Source of the DNA: Chlorobiaceae bacterium
Lineage (GTDB): Bacteria; Bacteroidota; Chlorobiia; Chlorobiales; Chlorobiaceae
Assembly: GCA_013334965.1 (NCBI GenBank)
Contig: JAAXWO010000013.1
Location: forward strand, 16,860 to 80,859
Direction: 5' to 3'
DNA: 64,000 nucleotides
The notes beneath the pieces are model-generated. The model worked only from the letters and a program-made list of their open reading frames with translations. It made no database searches and had not been told where the DNA came from. Shown here piece after piece: positions 20,065 to 29,700 of this stretch. A program made the position numbers and the translations under genes. Position 1 is the stretch's first letter. Every line of letters begins with the position of its first letter.

Positions 20065-22689
20065 ATGGCCACAGACGCCGAAGTTCGCAAGCAGGAGGCG
20101 ACGCCCATGATGCGCCAGTATCTCGAGGTCAAGGAGCGCTATCCCGATTATCTCCTGTTGTTTCGGGTCGGAGATTTCTACGAGACCTTTTTCGACGATG
20201 CCATTTCTGTCTCATCGGCCCTGAACATCGTTCTTACCAGGCGTTCAAGCGAAGTGCCGATGGCCGGATTCCCTCACCACGCCAGCGAGGGGTATATCGC
20301 CAAACTCGTCAGGAAAGGCTTCAAGGTGGCGGTCTGCGACCAGGTCGAGGACCCCGCCGCGGCCAAGGGGATCGTGCGCCGGGAAATCACCGACATCGTC
20401 ACTCCGGGAATAACCTACAGCGACAAGATCCTCGACGACCGCCACAACAACTATCTCTGCGCCATAGCAATGCTCAGGCGCGGACGGGAGCAGGTCGCAG
20501 GGGTCGCTTACGTCGATGTGACCACCGGCGAATTCAGGATGACCGAACTGCGCCAGGCGGAGCTCAAGGACTTCCTGCAGGCCCTTCATCCGGCGGAAAT
20601 CCTCATCTCCTCCAGGGAAAGGGAACTCAGGGAGTCCCTGAAAAAATGCCTCTATGCCGAAGCGCTGTTCACTGAACTCGAGGAGTGGATGTTTACCGAA
20701 GAGCAGGCCACCAGGGTGTTGTCGGGCCATTTCAGGACACATTCCCTTAAAGGGTTCGGCATTGACGGCGCGGAGGCGGGCAGGGTAGCTGCGGGGGTCG
20801 TCCTCCAGTACCTCGAAGAGGCCAGGCAGGGTAGCCTGAAGTATCTCGCGCGCATCAGCATGGTCGAGAGCGGCGACAGCATGACGCTCGACATCCAGAC
20901 CCGCCGTAACCTCGAAATCATCTCGTCGATGCAGGACGGCACCCTCAACGGCAGCCTGCTCGCGGTGATCGACAGGACGAACAACCCGATGGGGGCAAGG
21001 TTGCTGCGTCGCTGGCTGCTGCATCCCCTCATCAGGCTTGAACCGATCACCCAACGGCACGACGCTGTCGAAGAGCTGCTCGAAAGCCCGCAGACGAGGG
21101 AGGAGGTTCGCCGGTTGCTCGGAGAAGTCATCGATCTCGAGCGGGCCCTGTCGCGCATTGCGACATTCAGGGCCATGCCGAGGGAGGTGCGGCTGCTGGG
21201 GTCATCGCTTGCGATCGTTCCGCACCTCAGGACGATTCTTGCAGATACCCGGTCGCCGAGGCTCCGCAAGCTTGCCGAGCGTCTCGAAGCGCTTCCTGAG
21301 CTTGCCGGATCGATCGAGCAGGCTCTCGATCCGGAGTCGACAGGGGCCGTTCGCGACGGAGGTTACATCAGGGCAGGTTACCATCAGGAGCTTGACGAGC
21401 TGAGGGCGATCTCTTCCGGGGCGCGTGACCGACTGCTTGAGATTCAGCAGGAGGAGCGCGGCAAGACGTCGATATCGACCCTGAAGGTCCAGTACAACAA
21501 GGTTTTCGGCTACTATATCGAGGTCAGCAGGGCCAACAGCGACAAGGTTCCGGACTACTATGAAAAAAAGCAGACCCTGGTCAACGCCGAGCGTTACACC
21601 ATTCCGGCCCTGAAGGAGTACGAAGAGAAGATCCTGACAGCTGAAGAGAAGAGCCTTCTGCTCGAACACCGTCTGTTCCAGGAGCTTTGCGCCATGGTGG
21701 CCGATAATGCCGCTTCGATTCAGGGCATCTCCTCTGCCATTGCGGAGCTGGACTGCCTCGCTTCGTTTGCGTGGTGTGCCGACGAGTACCGCTACTGCCG
21801 GCCGGTGATGAACGAAAGTACGGAACTGGCCATAACCGGCGGCCGTCACCCCGTGCTCGAACGCATTCTCGGGGCCGACGAACCCTTTGTGGCCAACGAC
21901 TGCCGTATCGGCTTGCGCCAGCAGCTGCTCATCATCACGGGGCCGAACATGGCGGGTAAAAGCTCATTCCTCAGGCAGACAGGCCTCATCGTGCTGCTCG
22001 CACAGGTGGGCTGCTTCGTGCCTGCCGATGAGGCGGAAATCGGGCTTGTGGACAGGATTTTCACCAGGGTCGGGGCATCTGACAACATAACTTCGGGGGA
22101 GAGCACCTTCCTCGTGGAGATGAACGAAGCGGCCAGCATCCTGAACAACGCAACTTCCCGTAGCCTCCTGCTCCTCGACGAGATCGGTCGAGGCACCAGC
22201 ACATTCGACGGGATGTCGATCGCCTGGTCGATGAGCGAGTATATCCACGACAGATTGCAGTCCAGGACGCTCTTCGCCACCCACTACCATGAACTCGCCG
22301 AACTGGAAGCCCGCCTGGAAAGGGTCGTTAATTTCAACGCCACCGTCGTCGAAACTGCCGATACGGTCATTTTCCTTCGCAAGATCGTGCGTGGGGCATC
22401 GGACAACAGTTACGGCATCGAGGTCGCCAAGATGGCAGGCATGCCTTCGGAGGTGATCGTACGAGCCCGTGAGCTTCTTGCGGGAATGGAAAAACGCGAG
22501 ATCGAAATACCCTCGCAACGTTCAGCATCTTCGCTTCTCCAGGCCCGGCAGATATCGCTGTTCGAGGAGGAGGAGAGCGTATTGCGCGATATGGTTTCAG
22601 GGATCGACATCAACAGCCTCACTCCGCTCGATGCGCTCATGGAGCTGAAGCGCCTGCAGGACATTGCGCTTGGAAGGGCATCACGCTAA
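20065..22689 (+). CDS. mutS: DNA mismatch repair protein MutS
   Basis: It recognises mismatches and small loops and starts methyl-independent or MutL-directed repair. The 874-aa protein has the N-terminal mismatch-binding domain with the Phe-x-Glu motif ([11 protein letters not shown], residues about 36-46), the connector, clamp and lever domains ([11 protein letters not shown]), and a C-terminal ATPase with Walker [10 protein letters not shown] near residue 626, [14 protein letters not shown] and FATHYHEL. It is full length, with no missing motif. The radical SAM gene follows 4 bp after its stop. Confidence 0.97.
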   Translation: MATDAEVRKQEATPMMRQYLEVKERYPDYLLLFRVGDFYETFFDDAISVSSALNIVLTRRSSEVPMAGFPHHASEGYIAKLVRKGFKVAVCDQVEDPAAAKGIVRREITDIVTPGITYSDKILDDRHNNYLCAIAMLRRGREQVAGVAYVDVTTGEFRMTELRQAELKDFLQALHPAEILISSRERELRESLKKCLYAEALFTELEEWMFTEEQATRVLSGHFRTHSLKGFGIDGAEAGRVAAGVVLQYLEEARQGSLKYLARISMVESGDSMTLDIQTRRNLEIISSMQDGTLNGSLLAVIDRTNNPMGARLLRRWLLHPLIRLEPITQRHDAVEELLESPQTREEVRRLLGEVIDLERALSRIATFRAMPREVRLLGSSLAIVPHLRTILADTRSPRLRKLAERLEALPELAGSIEQALDPESTGAVRDGGYIRAGYHQELDELRAISSGARDRLLEIQQEERGKTSISTLKVQYNKVFGYYIEVSRANSDKVPDYYEKKQTLVNAERYTIPALKEYEEKILTAEEKSLLLEHRLFQELCAMVADNAASIQGISSAIAELDCLASFAWCADEYRYCRPVMNESTELAITGGRHPVLERILGADEPFVANDCRIGLRQQLLIITGPNMAGKSSFLRQTGLIVLLAQVGCFVPADEAEIGLVDRIFTRVGASDNITSGESTFLVEMNEAASILNNATSRSLLLLDEIGRGTSTFDGMSIAWSMSEYIHDRLQSRTLFATHYHELAELEARLERVVNFNATVVETADTVIFLRKIVRGASDNSYGIEVAKMAGMPSEVIVRARELLAGMEKREIEIPSQRSASSLLQARQISLFEEEESVLRDMVSGIDINSLTPLDALMELKRLQDIALGRASR

Positions 22690-22693
22690 GCCC

Positions 22694-24136
22694 ATGCCAG
22701 AAGCTGTACAACCAAAATCGGTACTCCTCGTCTTCGTCCAGGCCTCCAGCGGTGTGGACGGCGCCGCATCGCTCGACGGCACAGGCAAGGGTGCGATTGC
22801 CCTCATGAAGGATCGCGTCATGAGCGGGCTCATCAAAAGGGCGCAGTTCGCCATTCCTCCGCTCTCCCTGATGATCCTGAGTTCGGTCAAGTTGCCTGGT
22901 ATCACCCAGGAGATCTGCGATCTCAGGTTCGACCGCCTTCCGCTCGACAGGCATTGGGACCTGGTCGGTATCAGCGTTCAGACGGGAGCCGTCCGCCCCG
23001 CTTTCGAAATCGCATCCCTGTTCCGTTCGAGAGGAACTCCGGTAGTGCTCGGCGGCCCCTATGTGTCGATCTTTCCCGAGCGGTGCCGGGATCAGGCGGA
23101 TGTGCTGGTCATCGGCGAGGCCGACGATCTCTGGAAAGAGGTGCTCGAAGACCTGAGGAAAGGAGTCCCGAAGCCGGAGTACCGGGGGAGCGGGTTCCCT
23201 GACCTTTCAGTCAGCAGGCCGGTCGACAAATCGGCCCTTGATATCGGCAGGTACTTTACGACCAACGTCGTCCAGACGACCAGAGGATGTCCGTACAGTT
23301 GCGATTTCTGCAACGTCCACATCATGAACGGCCACAAGCTGAGGCACCGACCGGTTGACGAGGTGGTCAGGGAGGTTGAGGGTTTCCTTGAACAGGATCG
23401 CCGCATTTTCTTTTTCCTCGACGATACGGTGAACGCAGACGAAGCCTATGCCGCCGAGCTTTTTTCCCGGCTTGTGCCCCTGAAGATCAAGTGGGTCGGC
23501 CAGGCGACGACATTGCTGGGAGAAAACGCGCGGTTGCTCGAAATCTTTGCAAAGTCGGGATGCGGAGCTCTTCTGGTGGGGATCGAAAGCCTTGCCGACG
23601 AGAGCAACCGGGCTCACCACAAGTTCCACAATCCCTCTGTAAGGCAGTCACAATGCATCAAGGCGATCCGGGCGGCGGGTATCTGCGTTTACGGCAGCTT
23701 CATATTCGGCCTTGACGGCGATACGCTTGCCATGCCGGAGATCATTGAAGCCTTTATCGAAGATACCGGTATCGACGTGCCGGGCATCAACCTTCTTCGC
23801 CCGATTCCCGGCACCGACGTTTTCAATCGGCTTGCCGCTGAAGGTCGCCTGCTGCACCCCAGCGACGATCATGACGCTTTCAGGTTTTCATGGGGGCAGG
23901 AGATGCTCTATCTCCCCAGACAGATCCCACTCGACGAATTCATTCCGAGTTACACTGCGCTTACCTCAAGGGTGTTCACCCTCCGTCACGCCATCGAACG
24001 TGCCATGCGTGCCCCCACACTCCCTTCTGCAGTGCTGATGTTCAACATGCTTTATGTCCACATGTACGGTTTGTCAAGAAAGGATCTGCGGAAGCAGCTG
24101 GTGGAGCTGGGGAGGGGAGAGCAGAATGTAATGTAA
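22694..24136 (+). CDS. B12-binding radical SAM enzyme (BchQ/BchR/BchE-like superfamily)
   Basis: A cobalamin-binding-domain radical SAM protein of 480 aa from the ATG at 22694. A TTG at 22664 inside mutS would add 10 residues but has no support. Residues about 1-140 form the B12-binding Rossmann domain (VGISVQTGAVRPAFEIA, then VLGGPYVSIFPE and DVLVIGEADD). The radical SAM core follows with the cluster motif CPYSCDFC inside QTTRGCPYSCDFCNVHIMNG, and a C-terminal DUF4070-like region. In green sulfur bacteria, paralogues of this architecture methylate the C-8 and C-12 side chains of bacteriochlorophyll c/d/e or close the isocyclic ring. Which reaction this one performs cannot be told here. Its stop codon lies inside the start of a repeat element. 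Confidence 0.82.
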   Translation: MPEAVQPKSVLLVFVQASSGVDGAASLDGTGKGAIALMKDRVMSGLIKRAQFAIPPLSLMILSSVKLPGITQEICDLRFDRLPLDRHWDLVGISVQTGAVRPAFEIASLFRSRGTPVVLGGPYVSIFPERCRDQADVLVIGEADDLWKEVLEDLRKGVPKPEYRGSGFPDLSVSRPVDKSALDIGRYFTTNVVQTTRGCPYSCDFCNVHIMNGHKLRHRPVDEVVREVEGFLEQDRRIFFFLDDTVNADEAYAAELFSRLVPLKIKWVGQATTLLGENARLLEIFAKSGCGALLVGIESLADESNRAHHKFHNPSVRQSQCIKAIRAAGICVYGSFIFGLDGDTLAMPEIIEAFIEDTGIDVPGINLLRPIPGTDVFNRLAAEGRLLHPSDDHDAFRFSWGQEMLYLPRQIPLDEFIPSYTALTSRVFTLRHAIERAMRAPTLPSAVLMFNMLYVHMYGLSRKDLRKQLVELGRGEQNVM

Positions 24137-24252
24137 GAATGGACGGGATGGACTTGATGGACTTGATGGACAGGGGAGAGGGAAAGAAATATTCTTCTTC
24201 CTGAATCTTCGTCCATTCAGTCCATTACGTCCATCAAGTCCATTCTTACATT
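24130..24252. repeat. Inverted nonamer repeat element between convergent genes
   Basis: The left arm has four 9-bp units ATGGACNNN (24139-24174) preceded by AATGTAAGA. The right arm has four units of the reverse complement (GTCCATNNN, from 24211) closing with the mirror of the same leader at 24244-24252. The six conserved bases of each unit are kept while the three variable bases differ between arms. The element begins in the stop codon of the radical SAM gene and ends 30 bp from the stop of the convergent ABC gene. The same unit recurs at 36009-36044. Confidence 0.85.
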
Positions 24253-24282
24253 CTCTTCCATTCCCTTCCTGTTCTTTTCTTC

Positions 24283-26037
24283 TCAGCTCAGGGCGCTGAT
24301 CTCCTCTTCCAGCAACTGCCTTGTGTAGAGGTCGGCATAGTACTGGCCGTTCAGGAGCAGCTCCTCGTGGGTGCCGCTTTCGGCGATGGTTCCCTCGTGC
24401 AGTACGATGATGCGGTCACAGTTCCTGACTGTTGAGATTCTGTGGCTGATCAGCACGATGGTGGTTTCGGGGAGTTTTTCGAGCAAACCGTCGAAAATAC
24501 TGGCTTCCGTTGCCGTGTCTACGGCTGACAGGGCATCGTCGAGAACGAGGATCGAGGGATTCCAGCTGAGCGCCCTGGCGATACAGGCGCGCTGTTTCTG
24601 TCCTCCTGAAAGGTTGATCCCTTTTTCACCGAGCATCGTGTCGAAACCGTCTGGAAAATCGACTACGTCATCGTGCAGCATGGCGATTCTACTCGCTTCA
24701 ATGACATCGATCCCATCCTGGCTGCTGCCGAAGTCGATGTTGTGACGGATGGTGTCCGAAAACAGGAAGTTCGACTGGGGAACAAAGCCGATGGTCCGCC
24801 TGACGACGGCAAGCGGCAGGCTTCTGACATCCCTGCCGTCGATCATGACCCGGCCTCTGGCCGGATCGTAAAGCCGGGGAATCAGGTTGACCACTGACGA
24901 TTTGCCGGCGCCGGTAGCTCCCACGATGGCGACCTTCGTGCCTGGTTCAACGGTGAACGAGATATCTTTCAGGACCGCCTTGTCGGGTTGTGACGGATAG
25001 TAGAACCAGACATGTTCAAAGGTCAGGGTTCCCTTCATCGCCTCGCTGGGGGCCTCATTCTTGCCGGTGTTCATCTCCGTGATATCCGGTTTCGTATCGA
25101 AGATTTCGCGCAAACGGGTCTGCGCCGCCGCCGCCTTCTGGACGATGTTGGTCACCCATCCGATAGAGATCATCGGCCAGCTGAGCATGGAGACGTAGAT
25201 GACGAACTGGGCGATGCCGCCTACGCTCATGGTGCCGTTCATGACGTTCAGTCCGCCGACCCAGATCACCGGGATCAGCGAGAGAGCCGTCAGGGCGGTG
25301 AGAAGCGCCATGAACCAGGCCTGTATCTTTCCAAGCTGCAGGTTCCTGTCGTAATAATTTTTGTTCAGCTTTTCGAAACGAGAGGTTTCGTGCTCTTCAC
25401 GGTTGTAGTTCCTCACCACACGGATGCCGGAAATGTTTTCCTGGACAAGGTTGGTGATGGCCGCATAGTTTTCCTGGATCTGCCTCGAACGTTTCTGTAT
25501 CGACACCCCGGTCCTGTAAACCGAATAGCTGAGCAGCGGGGCGGGAAGGAGCGCGAAGAGGGTCAGCATGGGTGAGATCGAGACCATTGCCCCGATGGCA
25601 AAGAGCAACCTGAAGAGCGTATTGATAGAATACATGATGCCCGGTCCCAGAAAATCACGTACGGCGTTCAGGTCGTTGGTGCCTCTCGAAATCAGCTCTC
25701 CTGAGCCTGTGGTGTCGTAAAAGGAGGTCGAAAGCGTCTGGAGATGGGCGTAATAGTCGTTTTTCAGGTCGAACTCAATATGACGGGAAGTGACGATGAT
25801 CAGCTGGCGAACAAGATAGAGCATGATTCCGCTGACAGCCGCCAGCAGGATGTAAAGTCCGACCTTGACGAGCACATCCTTCATTTCGAAAGGCTTGCCC
25901 ATAAGGTCTATGGCATCTCCGAGGAAGCGGGGTGCAGCTACGGCAAAGAAATTGGTCGCTATGACGCATACGACTCCAGCGGCAAGGGATTTCCGGTAAC
26001 GTACGAGGTATGGCCGTAGGGCAAGCAGATTTTTCAT
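24283..26037 (-). CDS. MdlA-like ABC half-exporter with degenerate catalytic site
   Basis: An inner-membrane ABC exporter half (584 aa) with the transmembrane domain fused to the ATPase. Six membrane helices occupy residues about 1-320. The nucleotide-binding domain has Walker A GATGAGKSS, the Q-loop region GFVPQSNFLFSD, signature LSGGQKQR, and Walker B ILVLD followed by Asp rather than the catalytic Glu (LVLDDALSAVD). In MdlA/YheI-type proteins this Asp marks the non-catalytic half of a heterodimer whose MdlB/YheH partner is normally adjacent. No partner is adjacent here. The substrate is unknown: lipid, drug or peptide are all possible. Confidence 0.88.
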   Translation of the reverse strand: MKNLLALRPYLVRYRKSLAAGVVCVIATNFFAVAAPRFLGDAIDLMGKPFEMKDVLVKVGLYILLAAVSGIMLYLVRQLIIVTSRHIEFDLKNDYYAHLQTLSTSFYDTTGSGELISRGTNDLNAVRDFLGPGIMYSINTLFRLLFAIGAMVSISPMLTLFALLPAPLLSYSVYRTGVSIQKRSRQIQENYAAITNLVQENISGIRVVRNYNREEHETSRFEKLNKNYYDRNLQLGKIQAWFMALLTALTALSLIPVIWVGGLNVMNGTMSVGGIAQFVIYVSMLSWPMISIGWVTNIVQKAAAAQTRLREIFDTKPDITEMNTGKNEAPSEAMKGTLTFEHVWFYYPSQPDKAVLKDISFTVEPGTKVAIVGATGAGKSSVVNLIPRLYDPARGRVMIDGRDVRSLPLAVVRRTIGFVPQSNFLFSDTIRHNIDFGSSQDGIDVIEASRIAMLHDDVVDFPDGFDTMLGEKGINLSGGQKQRACIARALSWNPSILVLDDALSAVDTATEASIFDGLLEKLPETTIVLISHRISTVRNCDRIIVLHEGTIAESGTHEELLLNGQYYADLYTRQLLEEEISALS

Positions 26038-26104
26038 CCGTCCTTTTTTGAAGTGACGTTCTTAATGTATAATAAGTAGAGAGAAAACAAAACGAACATC
26101 ACCG

Positions 26105-26509
26105 ATGGCCTTCGAGTCAAGCAAAAGTTATTATACGATAGGGGAAGTCAGCAGGATATCCAGCATACCCGCCTATCTTCTCCGTTACTGGGAGGAATTT
26201 TTCAGCGAACTGGCTCCCGCAAGGGATACCCGGGGGAACCGGCGTTATACGAACCGCGACATCGCCATGGTGCTCAACATCAAGGAACTTGTCTACGAAA
26301 AGGGCTACAAGCTCAACAAGGCGAGCCAGATGGTCAAGAACGGAGGCGTTGCGGGCGATGAGGCCGACCACAAGACCAGCGAAATCCTGAAACTGCAGAA
26401 ACAGCTCGGCAGGGAGCAGAAACAGTACGAAATCACCGATGAACGCAGGAGGATGCTGTTGCGGGAGATCAAGGATGAGATTGAGGATATTCTCCAGTTG
26501 ATCGGGTAA
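26105..26509 (+). CDS. MerR-family transcriptional regulator
   Basis: A 134-aa DNA-binding protein. The N-terminal winged helix (YYTIGEVSRISSIPAYLLRY, with RRYTNRDIAMVLNIKELVYE as the wing and second helix) is MerR-like. The C-terminal part is a coiled-coil-like helix (ILKLQKQLGREQKQYEITDE) without cysteines, so a metal-sensing role is unlikely. The RYWE rather than RYYE at the end of the first helix resembles the short HspR or SoxR-unrelated MerR group. It is divergent from the ABC exporter, 67 bp away, and may control it. Convergent with fmoA. Confidence 0.82.
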   Translation: MAFESSKSYYTIGEVSRISSIPAYLLRYWEEFFSELAPARDTRGNRRYTNRDIAMVLNIKELVYEKGYKLNKASQMVKNGGVAGDEADHKTSEILKLQKQLGREQKQYEITDERRRMLLREIKDEIEDILQLIG

Positions 26510-26612
26510 GAGAAGAGAGAATTGAAGAAAGGGACCAAAGGGACACAAATGTTGAAGAGGAAATGCCGCGAGAAACACTCGTCAACATTTTACTCCTTTT
26601 CCCTTCCACCAC

Positions 26613-26648
26613 AAAAAAAAAGACCGGCACTTGGCCGGTCTTTTTTTT
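26613..26648. terminator. Bidirectional terminator between merR-like gene and fmoA
   Basis: GACCGGC and GCCGGTC pair around a 5-nt loop, flanked by A-tracts on the left and eight Ts on the right, so either convergent transcript ends in a U run. Strong termination is expected after the abundant fmoA message. Confidence 0.92.
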
Positions 26649-26662
26649 GCATTCGAATGCAG

Positions 26663-27763
26663 TTACTGAGCGTACAGGATCTCAAACTGTCCAACGCCGC
26701 CCTTGCAGACGTGCTCGACCCAGCGGGAGTAAGCACCACCGCTCCAGCGGTACTCTTCCAGATTCTGCGAACGGAACTGGGGAGCTGCATAACGAACCTT
26801 GTAGCCTTTGGGAAGTACGACTTTGAGCTGTGCGTCAACGCGGAAATCGTTGAACTTGCCGACCATGCCGTGGTGAACCAGCGGAATGAGCGGGTGGTTG
26901 AGGATTCTGCGGAGTCCGCCGCCTGCGTCTACCGAAACGCCAGGGAATTCACCGTCAACCTTGACTTCGATACCCTGTGAGTCGGAACGGAATCCGGCTT
27001 CGACCGATGCTGGCCTGGTGAGCTTGTCAGCAGGGAAGAGCTCTGCCCAGCGGGAGATGGAATCGACCATACCCGAACCGCCGTGAGAGAAACGCCACCT
27101 TGAAACGCCGACCGGTCCTTTCTCGCCGCTCTGGGTGCCGATGCTGTTGACCTCGATCCTGGAGATTCTCTGGCCACCTTCGTTCAGTGCGGTGAATGCA
27201 GGGCCGATGAACCAGAAGTCACGGATCCAGTCGTTGAACGCACCGGTGCTCTGGGCGGCTTTCACGGTGCCTTCCCAGGTGTCGATGAGGTCGTTGTTGT
27301 CGAGTGGGACTTTCATGAGGATGTCATGGAACTGACGGCCCTGCATGTAGATCGGATTGGGAACATTGCGGCGAACTGCGTCGGAACGATAGTAGAACAT
27401 GTTGACGACGGAGCCTTCGAAGGAGAACGAATGGCTGAAATCGCCTACTGAAACTGTACCTTCACCGACGGAAATCCTTCTTTCCTTGGTCTCGTTGGCG
27501 ATGTCGGCTTCGATGGTCAGTTTGTTCTTGGTGCTGTCGACGATCGACTCGATCACGGCCGAAATTCTGACGAAACCTTTTGCCGGGTCGAGAGGTTTTA
27601 CATTGAGCTTGACATTGCAGTCGGCAGGAAGCAATGGGCTGGCAGGTGGGACATTTACCTTAGCCCGGGCTTTTACCTTTCCCCAGGAGCTGGATCCGCC
27701 TTCGAGAACGATTTCGTAATCGGAATGGGCGGTTGTCGTGTCAGTTGAGCCGAAAAGAGCCAT
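26663..27763 (-). CDS. fmoA: Fenna-Matthews-Olson bacteriochlorophyll a protein
   Basis: A water-soluble trimeric antenna protein that relays excitation energy from the chlorosome baseplate to the type I reaction centre at the inner membrane face. The 366-aa product has the full length of known FMO proteins. Recognisable stretches are MALFGSTDTTTAHSDYEIVL, FVRISAVIESIVDSTKNKL, the NHPLIPLVHHGMVGKF segment with histidines that ligate bacteriochlorophyll a, and the C-terminus CKGGVGQFEILYAQ. There is no signal peptide, as expected. An AAGGAGAA ribosome site precedes the ATG and a strong terminator follows. FMO occurs only in green sulfur bacteria and some acidobacterial phototrophs, so it defines the organism. 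Confidence 0.99.
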   Translation of the reverse strand: MALFGSTDTTTAHSDYEIVLEGGSSSWGKVKARAKVNVPPASPLLPADCNVKLNVKPLDPAKGFVRISAVIESIVDSTKNKLTIEADIANETKERRISVGEGTVSVGDFSHSFSFEGSVVNMFYYRSDAVRRNVPNPIYMQGRQFHDILMKVPLDNNDLIDTWEGTVKAAQSTGAFNDWIRDFWFIGPAFTALNEGGQRISRIEVNSIGTQSGEKGPVGVSRWRFSHGGSGMVDSISRWAELFPADKLTRPASVEAGFRSDSQGIEVKVDGEFPGVSVDAGGGLRRILNHPLIPLVHHGMVGKFNDFRVDAQLKVVLPKGYKVRYAAPQFRSQNLEEYRWSGGAYSRWVEHVCKGGVGQFEILYAQ

Positions 27764-27828
27764 AATTATTCTCCTTTTTTCTGGTGGCGTTTAAAATGGT
27801 ATTTTCAGGAAAAACACACGGTTGCTTC

Positions 27829-27842
27829 CTGTTAAATAACAG
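27829..27842. promoter_or_regulatory. 14-bp palindrome in the fmoA leader region
   Basis: CTGTTAAATAACAG is a perfect inverted repeat (CTGTT-AAAT-AACAG) about 65 bp upstream of the fmoA start, next to the very AT-rich stretch that probably holds the promoter. It could be an operator or a transcript hairpin; only the symmetry is seen. Confidence 0.35.
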
Positions 27843-28003
27843 CTTGAAAGAAAATTAAAGAATAAATATTAATAAATAAAGGAAAATATGTCTGTTGCCG
27901 GCTTCTATCGCTATTCGTTGTTTTTTGACTGCATGGCCGGCCTTGAATATCATGGACTACGGGCCAGTAACCTTTTCCGGTCATTGCGACGATCCTTTGC
28001 ATC

Positions 28004-29620
28004 ATGAATAGAACGCTCCAGGCAGCTTCGCCCAACTTCGCATCAAGTTTTTTTTTGCCGCTGCTGAGCGGCATTCTTCTTGGAATCTCTTTCCCGACAT
28101 GGCCCTCAGTCCATCTTGAACCACTTGCCTGGGTTGCCCTGGTCCCTCTTCTTCTTTCCCTCGAACAGGAGGAGCGATTCGGTCATTTTTTCAGGAAGGT
28201 CTGGATTTCGATGTTTCTCTTCTGCCTCATCAGCCTCTGGTGGGTGAGCCTGGCGACTTTTGTCGGCGGAGTGCTGACCGTATTCGTCCAGGCGTTATTT
28301 TCGACGGTGCCGCTGGTCGTGTTCTACCATCTGAAGAAACGGGCGGGATATCGATTTGCCCTTCTTTCCCTGCCGTTCGTCTGGACCGGCTGGGAGTGGG
28401 CATACATGCAGCAGGATCTTTCGCTCGGCTGGCTCACGCTCGGCAATTCGCAGGCAAATCTCCTCTGGATGGTGCAGTATGCCGACCTGGTCGGCGTATG
28501 GGGAGTCAGTTTCTGGGTGCTTGTGTTCAACGTGCTTGTGCTGTTTCTTTTCAGGAACGACAAGTCTCCGGTCGTCAGGTTGGGAATCCTGGCGCTCATG
28601 GCGTTGATGACGGTGGCGCCGCTTGTCTATGCACGGCATGTGTTCGATGACGCAGCAGATCGCTCCGCATCATCAGCTGTCAGGGTTACTGTCGTTCAAC
28701 CCGATATCGATCCCCATGAGAAATGGGGAGGGCTTGGCCCGGATCGGACGATCTCCCGTCTCTACACCCTCACCGGGCAGTCGATCTCCGATGATCGGGC
28801 CGAACTGGTCATCTGGCCGGAAACCGCCATACCCTTCTATATCCGCAGTCCGGGGAACGAACCGTATATGGATTCCCTCAGACGTATGGTCTCACGGTGG
28901 AATACGCCGCTACTGACCGGGTTCCCGGATTCGGAACCCGTGCCGTCGGGGCTTTCCGGAGGCGATGCTGCGGCAGGAGAGGCAGATGCCTCCCGCGGAC
29001 GCCCTTACGCGGCATACAACGCATCCATGCTCATCCAGCCTGAGGGCGGTCCGTTGCAGGTTTACCGCAAAATGCGTCTGGTGCCTTTCGGGGAGAGGGT
29101 GCCTTATACCGAGTATTTCCCTTTGCTTGAACGTCTCAACTTTTCGCTTTCAGGGATTACCAGCTGGCAGCAGGGGCGCGAGGCGACCGTCATGACCTTC
29201 AGGAACTCGAAGGGGGAGGCTGTCAGGCTGGGAAATATCATCTGTTATGAATCGATCTTTCCCGGCCTGGTCTCGGAGTTCGTCAGGGGAGGAGCGCAGT
29301 TTCTCACGCTGGTGACCAACGACGGATGGTACGGAACGTCATATGGCCCCTGGCAGCACGCAGCCATAGGAAGGTTGCGGTGCATTGAGAACCGCAGGGC
29401 GATGGCTCGATGTGCGAACACCGGAGTGACCCTTTTTTACGACCGCTTCGGACGAAGCTACGCGGAAATCCCCTGGTGGCAGCGATCGGTCCTGACTGCA
29501 GACGTTGCACTCGAAAGCGGTCTGAGTTTTTACACCAGATTTCCCGACCTTCTGCCGAAAACCTGCATTGGCATTGCAGGAATGCTCGCACTGGTCGCTA
29601 TGGTAAGGAAGCGGGGATAG
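28004..29620 (+). CDS. lnt: Apolipoprotein N-acyltransferase
   Basis: The inner-membrane enzyme that adds the third acyl chain to lipoproteins. The 538-aa protein has an N-terminal block of six to eight membrane helices (residues about 10-215), then a periplasmic nitrilase-like domain with triad Glu273 (IWPETAIPFY), Lys356 (VYRKMRLVPFGERVPY) and Cys414 (GNIICYESIFPGL), and a last membrane helix at the C-terminus. All catalytic residues are present. It is divergent from fmoA and convergent with the sigma-54 activator. The lipoprotein at 7904 is one potential substrate. Confidence 0.94.
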   Translation: MNRTLQAASPNFASSFFLPLLSGILLGISFPTWPSVHLEPLAWVALVPLLLSLEQEERFGHFFRKVWISMFLFCLISLWWVSLATFVGGVLTVFVQALFSTVPLVVFYHLKKRAGYRFALLSLPFVWTGWEWAYMQQDLSLGWLTLGNSQANLLWMVQYADLVGVWGVSFWVLVFNVLVLFLFRNDKSPVVRLGILALMALMTVAPLVYARHVFDDAADRSASSAVRVTVVQPDIDPHEKWGGLGPDRTISRLYTLTGQSISDDRAELVIWPETAIPFYIRSPGNEPYMDSLRRMVSRWNTPLLTGFPDSEPVPSGLSGGDAAAGEADASRGRPYAAYNASMLIQPEGGPLQVYRKMRLVPFGERVPYTEYFPLLERLNFSLSGITSWQQGREATVMTFRNSKGEAVRLGNIICYESIFPGLVSEFVRGGAQFLTLVTNDGWYGTSYGPWQHAAIGRLRCIENRRAMARCANTGVTLFYDRFGRSYAEIPWWQRSVLTADVALESGLSFYTRFPDLLPKTCIGIAGMLALVAMVRKRG

Positions 29621-29700
29621 ATGGATCCGTCAATAGCAACTGCTGGTGCGGAGCTGCGTGAACGCCCTTTTATTATGGTGACGATCCGGCTTGAATCGCC

